Assembly (NCBI GenBank): GCA_013330825.1
Contig: DUHN01000057.1
Span: 603-8,353 of the forward strand
Direction: 5' to 3'
Length of the DNA stretch: 7,751 nt
Source: Candidatus Woesearchaeota archaeon
GTDB lineage: Archaea > Nanobdellota > Nanobdellia > Woesearchaeales > GW2011-AR4
Positions 1-4,760 of the stretch are shown here, one piece after another. The first letter of the stretch is position 1. Every line of letters begins with the position of its first letter. Below the pieces are notes generated by a model. That model was not told the origin of the DNA. It saw only the letters and a list, made by a program, of their open reading frames with translations, and ran no database searches. A program made the translations under genes and the position numbers.

Positions 1-1
1 G

Positions 2-40
2 TTTGACCGGTGGTTCTTGACACAAAATCCCATTGCCTGA
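2..40 (+). CDS. Possible C-terminal end of an upstream gene (partial)
   Basis: Frame 2 is open from the left edge to a TGA at 38-40 and reads FDRWFLTQNPIA. Only 12 residues are visible, so no family can be named. The support is positional: the gene at 54 begins 13 nt after this stop and no TATA box is visible in bases 1-53, which would fit a downstream operon gene. The alternative is that these bases are an untranslated leader. Confidence 0.25.
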   Translation, partial: FDRWFLTQNPIA

Positions 41-53
41 TCCGTGAAGCCAT

Positions 54-722
54 ATGGCCCAAAAGGAACTTTCGGACTTGGTACTGATCCCGTATTCATC
101 GATGAGGGGGAACGCAAGGCGCAGAGCCAGATCTTCCCTCATCGAGGATTTGAGGAATCCTGATCCCGAATCCGAGTTCGGGCAGATGATCCTCCCCTGC
201 CTCCCATTGCTGAGAATGCCGCTTGTAGGCACCCCTTTAAGCAAGGCGGGACTTTTATGGATGGAGCATTTCATGAATTATGATGCGCTGTTCCTTGTCA
301 GCCCAAAGGCCGGCTATCAGGACAGGGAATATGGCCATGCTGTTTTTCGCGTGTACGAGAAGCCGTCCAGGGACGGTTTGCATCTTCCTGGTCTGCATAT
401 GTTCCACCTTTTGGTCCCAGGGGAATATCAAGGGCACGGGTTCGGGCCGCGCCTCTGCGAAGGAATGTTCATGGAAGCAAGACGGCGCAATCTTCTCCGT
501 GCCCGCCTGGGGCAGGACAAAGAGACTGAAAAAAGCAAAAAAGTGAGTCGCATTTACCGGAGACTGATGCAGAAGGGGGAGGAATTGGGAGTAAAGGCAA
601 TAGAAAATCCTGGGCTCGGAAAGAACTGGGCGGAGATCATGCCCGGGAAAATCCCTCAAACATACCCAACATACTCCGCGAACATAAACGCCTACGCCGC
701 TTCTCTGATGAATAAACTCTAG
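54..722 (+). CDS. GNAT-like N-acyltransferase
   Basis: The 222-residue protein is probably a cytosolic acetyl/acyl-CoA-dependent transferase; the acceptor is unknown. The key evidence is the stretch around residues 113-150. A hydrophobic strand (LHMFHLLVP) runs into Q126-G-H-G129-F-G131, which fits the GNAT acyl-CoA-binding signature [QR]-x-x-G-x-[GA], followed by a helix (PRLCEGMFMEARRRN). Residues 164-180 (VSRIYRRLMQKGEELG) resemble the late GNAT helix before the final strand. The first 100 residues are less typical and include a basic Arg-rich segment (residues 18-27). There is no signal peptide or membrane helix. The ATG at 54 is the first possible start: an in-frame TGA lies at 45-47. 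A weak GTGA ribosome site (44-47) sits 6 nt before it. It is the only plus-strand gene that is well supported and it converges on the 924-residue envelope gene. The fold is moderately sure; the specific role is not assignable. Confidence 0.75.
   Translation: MAQKELSDLVLIPYSSMRGNARRRARSSLIEDLRNPDPESEFGQMILPCLPLLRMPLVGTPLSKAGLLWMEHFMNYDALFLVSPKAGYQDREYGHAVFRVYEKPSRDGLHLPGLHMFHLLVPGEYQGHGFGPRLCEGMFMEARRRNLLRARLGQDKETEKSKKVSRIYRRLMQKGEELGVKAIENPGLGKNWAEIMPGKIPQTYPTYSANINAYAASLMNKL
719..722. other. Convergent stop codons sharing CTAG
   Basis: The palindrome CTAG provides TAG as the stop for the plus-strand GNAT-like gene (720-722) and TAG for the minus-strand 924-residue gene (719-721). The genes overlap tail to tail by 3-4 bases, so any terminator of either must lie inside the other gene. 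Confidence 0.9.
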
Positions 723-3493
723 CCCCTCTTAGCCAAGGAGGAATACAGTTCATTGAGCTCCTCATACACCTCCTTGCGCTCATGGTACTCCAGTTTCAGG
801 TAGAGCTCGCGCGCTCTGGCATACTCCTTCCTCGCACCGCTGCCATCCCCTGCCGCCAGGCGCTCTTTTGCCCTCTCCACCGCACGGGCATATTTCCTGA
901 ACCGCGGGCCTCTTTTTGAGGTGTCCCGTTCCTCCCCTATTTCCTGCTCGCCGCCTGCTCCCGCATCCCCTGCGTCCGTTCCCTCCCCAAAGGCTTCCCG
1001 GTCCATCTGCCTGGCGATGCTTTGCGGGCCAATGGCATGCTCTTCCGGCATTTTTTCAGGGATGATTGCCGGCTGCATGAGGAGGTCATCCTTGCTCGGG
1101 CTGTAAGTGGACGGCATGAACAGGGAGTATATCGTTCCGAGCCCTCCTTTCGCTCCCGCTATTTTCCTCCTCAGCATGAAAATCTCATTCTCCACCGCAA
1201 TGCGGCGCTGCTGCAACTCGGTGATGGCCTTCCGCATCTTTTCGGCCCGGGAATGCATGCGCTCCGCCGCTTTCTTCCCGGAAGCAAGTCCCTTCGCGAT
1301 TTTCTTTCTTTTCCCCTGCGCCTTGCTGGGATGCTTCTGTCCGGATTTCCCGCCACCGTCCTGCCCGGGCAAGTGTCCGGAATCGTCAAGTTCACTCTCT
1401 TTGCGGCTGAGCAGCGCTTCATGCGACTCAATCTTGGCAAGGAGCACTCTGAATTCCTCCCATGATGATGACAGGCGGGAAAGTATCTCCAGTTTTTCCT
1501 GCTCGGCATGTCCCATGCTCTTGGTGTGGTGCGCAATCGCCTGTTGTTTCCCCTCACGGGCCTTCTTCCTCTCTTCATCCCTCTTTTGCTGCCGCGCTTC
1601 CTCGCGACGGGCTTTTTTCTGCTCCTGCAGCTCCTCCCTCTGCCGCTGTGCTTCTTCCCGCCGCCGCTCTTTCTCTCCTTCGAGCTTCCTGCGCTCAGCC
1701 TCCTGCTTCTCCCGTTCTTCCTTCTGTTTCCGCAGCAGCCCCTCTTTCTGCGCTGTTATCTCCTCGTGCTGCCGCCTTTTTTCCTCGTCGAGATTCTTCC
1801 GCTCCGCTTCCCGCCGCTCCTGCCCCTCTTTCTGGTGCTGGTGGAACTTGTTCTCCTCTTTGACGAGTTTCTGGTAGAGCGAGATGATGGAGTTATACAC
1901 CTTCTTTTTATCCTCCATGCTGAAAGAATGATACTTCCTGATGATAGCCTCGTAATCACGCCGCGCCTTCTTGAAGTCTCCCCTGTTGAGGCCATCAGTC
2001 GCAAGGCCGATGAGGGTGTCCATGCCAGACATCCTCTTCTTGGACACCGTCGTGATTGTGCGGGCTCCCCCCGTCCCTTTTTCTTTTTTGCCGAAGACGA
2101 GCAGCCTGAGCATCTCTATGCGCTGCTTCCGTTTTTGGAGTGCGAGCTTCTCCCTTTCCAGCCTCATCTTTTCCGCTTCTTTCTCTTTCCGTTCGCGCTC
2201 CTCTTCCGACAGCTTCCTGCCGAAGATGGCGATCTTCGCATCCTTGACCAGCCGGACGCCGAGCTGCACCCGGTGCTCTTCTCTTTCCTTCCTGATGCGC
2301 TCCTTCTCCCACATCCTTTCCTGCTCAAGCCTCCGTAGTTCCCGTTCTATCTCCAGCTCCTTCAGGCGGCGCTTCTCCTCCTCATCCCTCTTCCGCTCCG
2401 TTTCGCGCAGCTTCTGTTCCTTCCGCTCAAGACGCTTCCTGTCTCGGGATTCCATCCATGCCGCAAACCACCCTTTCCCTTTGCGTTCCTGTTCCCGGCG
2501 GGGGAATGTCTTGGCGACCTTCACGTAGAGGAAAGCCCAGAGGAAAAAGTAGAAATAGAGGGCGATGGCCAGCAGCAGCACGACGACCGCTATGGACAGG
2601 CCGGAGCAGAGGGAATCTCTCCTGCAGAAGGCCAGAAAGCCGGGCGCTCCGCTCCGCTCGTTCGGGTCGACGACCTCAAAGATGTACGAGGATGTTCCCA
2701 CGGAATTGCCGAGCCTGGTCTCCGCCCCGAAGACATAGGATCCCGGCGGCAGGTTTTTCGGCAGGGAAATCGTCTTGAAGAACGAGGCCTGCGTCTTCAC
2801 CACGGCCGTCTCCTGCTCGGTGATGAGGGTGTTGCCGTGGAGATCCTTCACCACATATCTCATCTCGACATTCTCGGCATCTATGCTCTGGAGGTTGAAG
2901 AGCCTCACCTCGACGACAAAATCCTTCCCCTGCTCAATCTTCCTGTCGAGGGAGACGGGATTGAGATTGGTGTCGAAGAGCACGTTGGCGCTCTCTATCT
3001 CGGCGATGAGCGGTATTTCCTGCGAATATTCCCCGGATTTCACCGCGAGATTGCCTATGTAGACGCCAGGCTGCTGCTCGATCCCTTTTTCCTTGTCTGC
3101 CGAGCGGAACGAGACCTTCACCACTTTCGTCTGGCCGGGCATCAGGGAGAATTCTGGGGAATCGACCGAGACGAAGCCCTCCAACCCGTCGTAGCTCAGC
3201 GTTATCTGCTGCTCCCTGTCCACGATGTTCATGATGCGGAACTGCTCTTCGGCGAACTCCCCTTCCTTGAGCAGCACCTTGATGAGGAGGTGATCGGCGG
3301 AGAATGGCGGCGAGGAGGCCTTCTGGAAGCTCTGCGAGATGTATGCCTTGTTCTGGACGTAGAAGATGCCGCCCCCCGCAATCAGTACGGCGAACAGGAT
3401 GACGATGAAAAGCAGCAATGGGGCGCGGAGGTTGTGCTTGCGCGCATGCATCTCCTCCATCCTGCGCATTTGCCCGGCCCTGTTCCGGCTCAC
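719..3493 (-). CDS. Two-helix membrane protein with outer beta domain and long cytosolic charged coil
   Basis: This 924-residue protein matches no named family that I recognise. Visible architecture: a basic N-terminus (1-24); a membrane helix (about 25-46); an extracytosolic beta-rich region (about 60-275) that reads as two Ig/CARDB-like lobes (66-168 and 170-275); a second membrane helix (about 298-327); then a cytosolic tail. The tail contains K/E/R-rich helix (333-465), a 49-residue helical module (495-543), more charged helix (546-655), a Gly/Lys linker (704-735), a shorter coil (736-780), an acidic Gly/Ala-rich linker (834-860), and a second copy of the module at the C-terminus (872-920). 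The modules look TPR-like. The start is GTG at 3493, supported by GGAGGTG four bases upstream; an in-frame TAG at 3542-3544 excludes a longer form with a canonical start. The protein probably links the envelope to a cytosolic partner or scaffold. That role is inferred from topology only. The outer domain carries no N-x-S/T sequon that I can find, although the neighbouring operon encodes N-glycosylation. Confidence 0.92.
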   Translation of the reverse strand: MSRNRAGQMRRMEEMHARKHNLRAPLLLFIVILFAVLIAGGGIFYVQNKAYISQSFQKASSPPFSADHLLIKVLLKEGEFAEEQFRIMNIVDREQQITLSYDGLEGFVSVDSPEFSLMPGQTKVVKVSFRSADKEKGIEQQPGVYIGNLAVKSGEYSQEIPLIAEIESANVLFDTNLNPVSLDRKIEQGKDFVVEVRLFNLQSIDAENVEMRYVVKDLHGNTLITEQETAVVKTQASFFKTISLPKNLPPGSYVFGAETRLGNSVGTSSYIFEVVDPNERSGAPGFLAFCRRDSLCSGLSIAVVVLLLAIALYFYFFLWAFLYVKVAKTFPRREQERKGKGWFAAWMESRDRKRLERKEQKLRETERKRDEEEKRRLKELEIERELRRLEQERMWEKERIRKEREEHRVQLGVRLVKDAKIAIFGRKLSEEERERKEKEAEKMRLEREKLALQKRKQRIEMLRLLVFGKKEKGTGGARTITTVSKKRMSGMDTLIGLATDGLNRGDFKKARRDYEAIIRKYHSFSMEDKKKVYNSIISLYQKLVKEENKFHQHQKEGQERREAERKNLDEEKRRQHEEITAQKEGLLRKQKEEREKQEAERRKLEGEKERRREEAQRQREELQEQKKARREEARQQKRDEERKKAREGKQQAIAHHTKSMGHAEQEKLEILSRLSSSWEEFRVLLAKIESHEALLSRKESELDDSGHLPGQDGGGKSGQKHPSKAQGKRKKIAKGLASGKKAAERMHSRAEKMRKAITELQQRRIAVENEIFMLRRKIAGAKGGLGTIYSLFMPSTYSPSKDDLLMQPAIIPEKMPEEHAIGPQSIARQMDREAFGEGTDAGDAGAGGEQEIGEERDTSKRGPRFRKYARAVERAKERLAAGDGSGARKEYARARELYLKLEYHERKEVYEELNELYSSLAKRG
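734..880 (-). repeat. Helical module copy 2 (C-terminal) of the 924-residue protein
   Basis: Residues 872-920 align without gaps to residues 495-543. Shared positions include the GD turn, A-R, three Tyr spaced through the module, V-Y and the ending L-Y-x-x-L; I count 14 identities in 49 plus several conservative pairs. The pattern L-x-x-GD-x-x-x-AR-x-x-Y resembles TPR-type helical hairpins. Confidence 0.8.
1865..2011 (-). repeat. Helical module copy 1 of the 924-residue protein
   Basis: Residues 495-543 are the first copy of the module. It sits between the first and second K/E/R-rich segments, so the two copies bracket about 330 residues of mostly charged helix and linker. Confidence 0.8.
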
Positions 3494-3497
3494 GGCG

Positions 3498-3504
3498 CAC
3501 CTCC
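3498..3504 (-). promoter_or_regulatory. Ribosome binding site GGAGGTG of the 924-residue gene
   Basis: GGAGGTG on the minus strand is complementary to the conserved 16S rRNA 3' end and lies 4 nt before the GTG at 3493. It settles the non-ATG start over the internal ATG at codon 9. Confidence 0.85.
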
Positions 3505-3564
3505 ACGGAAAGGGCGCACAGAAGGCGGAGAAATCAAACTACTATTCACGTGTCCACCTCTTTT

Positions 3565-3681
3565 TCATCTCGCACAACTTCCATCCCTACCGGGAATGAT
3601 GTTATAAATACCTTTCGGTAGATTTATAATGGAAAAGGGGTTCTGTTGCGCTAAAGGGTGGTTTATAAGTCGGTTATTCAC
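3565..3681 (-). CDS. Possible 38-codon ORF behind a perfect Shine-Dalgarno
   Basis: The frame starts with GTG at 3681-3679 and ends with TGA at 3567-3565; it encodes 38 residues beginning MNNRLINHPL and ending GRDGSCAR. The only strong support is the upstream GGAGGTGAT, 10 nt before the GTG, which is a slightly long spacing. Against it: it runs through the likely promoter of the 924-residue gene, has AT-rich intergenic composition, and shows no recognisable domain. If real it would be the fourth gene of the aglB operon, 68 nt after DUF2304. Confidence 0.2.
   Translation of the reverse strand: MNNRLINHPLAQQNPFSIINLPKGIYNIIPGRDGSCAR
3601..3616 (-). promoter_or_regulatory. Archaeal BRE/TATA promoter candidate for the 924-residue gene
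   Basis: On the minus strand GAAAGG (3616-3611) directly precedes TATTTATAAC (3610-3601). This fits a purine/A-rich TFB element followed by a TATA box. Initiation about 25 nt downstream would fall near 3575-3580, giving a leader of roughly 85 nt before the GTG. Two other TTATAAA heptamers upstream are alternatives. Confidence 0.5.
3602..3629. repeat. Inverted repeat of two TATA-like heptamers with a GAAA loop
   Basis: On the minus strand TTATAAA (3629-3623), TC, TACC, GAAA, GGTA, TTTATAA (3608-3602) form an 11-bp stem with a 2-nt bulge and a GAAA tetraloop. On DNA it is a dyad with a TATA-like box in each arm. It could be an operator overlapping the promoter, or an RNA hairpin in read-through transcripts of the upstream operon. 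Confidence 0.7.
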
Positions 3682-3691
3682 GGATAAATGT

Positions 3692-3700
3692 ATCACCTCC
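3692..3700 (-). promoter_or_regulatory. Perfect Shine-Dalgarno-like GGAGGTGAT in the gap
   Basis: The minus strand reads GGAGGTGAT, a 9-base match to the anti-Shine-Dalgarno of archaeal 16S rRNA. The nearest start downstream is the GTG at 3681. No larger gene uses it, so it belongs to a small ORF or arises by chance. Confidence 0.4.
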
Positions 3701-3718
3701 CGACAACGCACCACTACC

Positions 3719-3739
3719 GGAAAAGGGAAGGAAAACAGA
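3719..3739 (-). terminator. Candidate T-rich terminator of the aglB operon
   Basis: Eleven bases after the DUF2304 stop, the minus strand carries a pyrimidine tract with two TTTT runs (3736-3733 and 3724-3721). Archaeal termination commonly uses oligo-T without a hairpin. The runs are short, so the call is tentative. Confidence 0.3.
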
Positions 3740-3749
3740 ATACTTCAAT

Positions 3750-4082
3750 TCAGGGTTTCTTCTTCCCCATCGCGATCTGCCGCACGACATCCTCGACCTG
3801 TTTCCGGCTGCGGTTGACGATGGTGTAGGTGTAGAATGTCAATCCGATGACGAACAGGAAGCCGACGGTCACGAGCAGGTCGAATGTCCGGGCAAAGCTC
3901 AGCGTGCTCACGATTGGATTGAGCCAGTTGGGAAACAGCGATATGGCAATGAACATGACCCAGAGCACCATCCACAGGAGGTATTCGCCGCTGCCGAATT
4001 CCTTCCGCTTGTATTTCAGGAACGTGTAGTACATCATGAACACCCCGAACAGCGCCCCCGCAATCTGGATTCCAAGCACCAT
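3750..4082 (-). CDS. DUF2304 family small membrane protein
   Basis: This 110-residue protein has three predicted membrane helices (about 3-21, 33-51 and 67-88). An amphipathic basic C-terminal helix follows (92-105, with RSRKQVEDVVRQIA) and it ends in KKKP. The segment FDLLVTVGFLFVIGLTF and the following N-R-S-R-K-Q are typical of DUF2304 as I know it. The family has no established biochemical function, but it often sits beside polyprenyl-phosphate glycosyltransferases. Here the ATG follows the GT2 stop by 3 nt and the ribosome site (GGGGGA) lies inside the end of the GT2 gene, which indicates translational coupling. I infer a membrane partner or anchor for that GT2. The neighbouring sequence TAA-ATC-ATG leaves no room for another start. 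Confidence 0.88.
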   Translation of the reverse strand: MVLGIQIAGALFGVFMMYYTFLKYKRKEFGSGEYLLWMVLWVMFIAISLFPNWLNPIVSTLSFARTFDLLVTVGFLFVIGLTFYTYTIVNRSRKQVEDVVRQIAMGKKKP

Positions 4083-4085
4083 GAT

Positions 4086-4757
4086 TTATCCCCCGTTTCC
4101 CGTCACTTTCCACCGCAGCAGGTTCGCCACGATTTTCACCCCGTCCAGGATAGTGGTCCCCTTGTACCTGTCCGGATAGAGCGTCTCGATGGGGACGACC
4201 GCATATTTAATCCTATGCCTCCCCACCTTCGCGACCATCTCGGATTCCATGCTGTAGTCGTTTGCCTTCCACCTGATCCTGGCATACGCTTCCCTGGTGA
4301 ACGCCCGGAACCCCGATTGCGTGTCGGGGATGGAAACATGGTAGAGGAGGGCAGTCATTCTCGTGATGAACCAGTTGCCGAACCTGAGGATGGCAGGCAT
4401 CTTCCGGTTGAGCGTCCGGCATCCGAAGACCATGTCCGCTCCCTTCAGGGCCCTGATGAAGCGCGGGACATCCTCTGGCTTGTGCTGCGCGTCCGCATCA
4501 AGGGTGATGATGGCATCCGCCCCCCGCGAGATGGCGTAATCGCACCCGGTCTTGAGCGCTGCCCCCTTGCCGAGATTGATGATGTGGCGGAGCACGGTCG
4601 CCTTCCCCTCTTTTGCGACCTTTGATGTGCCGTCTGTCGATCCATCATCGACGACCACGACATGGCTGGAGAAATTCCGTGCCCGCTTCACGACAGGCCC
4701 GAGGCGCTTCGCCTCGTTGTATGCGGGAATGACCACCCATGCGTTTTTGGCTTTCAT
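4086..4757 (-). CDS. GT2 glycosyltransferase, dolichyl-phosphate mannose/glucose synthase-like
   Basis: The 223-residue GT-A enzyme probably transfers a hexose from a nucleotide sugar to a polyprenyl phosphate at the inner membrane face. Motifs in order: VVIPAYNEA (8-16), a nucleotide-binding V-D-D-G-S (36-40), N-L-G-K-G-A-A (61-67), the metal-binding D87-A-D89 followed by AQH (85-92 TLDADAQH), and the acceptor-side motif DTQSGFRAF (145-153). These are the standard marks of the DPM1/AglJ/AglD-type catalytic domain. The protein stops after the catalytic domain and has no C-terminal membrane helices, as in the short DPM1-like forms. Its ATG lies 3 nt after the aglB stop with no clear ribosome site, so it is probably translated by coupling. 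Which sugar it uses cannot be read from the sequence. Alternative: a GT2 priming another polyprenyl-linked polymer, less likely next to aglB. Confidence 0.92.
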   Translation of the reverse strand: MKAKNAWVVIPAYNEAKRLGPVVKRARNFSSHVVVVDDGSTDGTSKVAKEGKATVLRHIINLGKGAALKTGCDYAISRGADAIITLDADAQHKPEDVPRFIRALKGADMVFGCRTLNRKMPAILRFGNWFITRMTALLYHVSIPDTQSGFRAFTREAYARIRWKANDYSMESEMVAKVGRHRIKYAVVPIETLYPDRYKGTTILDGVKIVANLLRWKVTGNGG

Positions 4758-4760
4758 CGT

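Larger units (their letters stand above)
3494..3749. other. AT-rich intergenic gap between the glycosylation operon and the 924-residue gene
   Basis: This is the only long non-coding stretch. Read on the minus strand, it holds in order: a T-rich run just after the DUF2304 stop, a perfect Shine-Dalgarno (3692-3700) with a short ORF behind it, three TTATAAA/TTTATAA heptamers (3662-3668, 3623-3629, 3602-3608), and the leader and ribosome site of the 924-residue gene. It is clearly more AT-rich than the flanking genes. Confidence 0.8.

Noticed and set aside
1..53. Minus-strand frame from the ATG in the palindrome CATATG (51-56) to the left edge, as a divergent partner of the GNAT-like gene.
   Set aside because: Two divergent starts sharing one CATATG would leave no room for a promoter or ribosome site on either side.
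1508..2338. Long plus-strand open frame rich in Leu, Pro and Phe opposite the 924-residue gene.
   Set aside because: It is the antisense of the K/E/R-rich coil: Lys/Glu codons read in reverse give Leu/Phe/Ser. It has no domain or ribosome site, and the sense frame has clear membrane helices and a repeated module.
2837..3607. Open plus-strand frame of 256 codons across the start of the 924-residue gene.
   Set aside because: The opposite strand has a strong SD, a membrane helix and a beta domain in frame. This frame shows no recognisable feature and runs through the promoter.
3543..3682. CGTGAATA occurring twice on the minus strand of the gap (3682-3675 and 3550-3543).
   Set aside because: An 8-base direct repeat with no symmetry or further extension is within chance for this gap.
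3691..3700. Plus-strand TATCACCTCC, resembling the 3' end of 16S rRNA (ATCACCTCC).
   Set aside because: No other 16S sequence is present beside it. It is more simply a Shine-Dalgarno on the minus strand.
3629..3817. Plus-strand 62-codon frame starting in the gap.
   Set aside because: It runs into the antisense of DUF2304, has no ribosome site, and its composition changes abruptly at the DUF2304 boundary.
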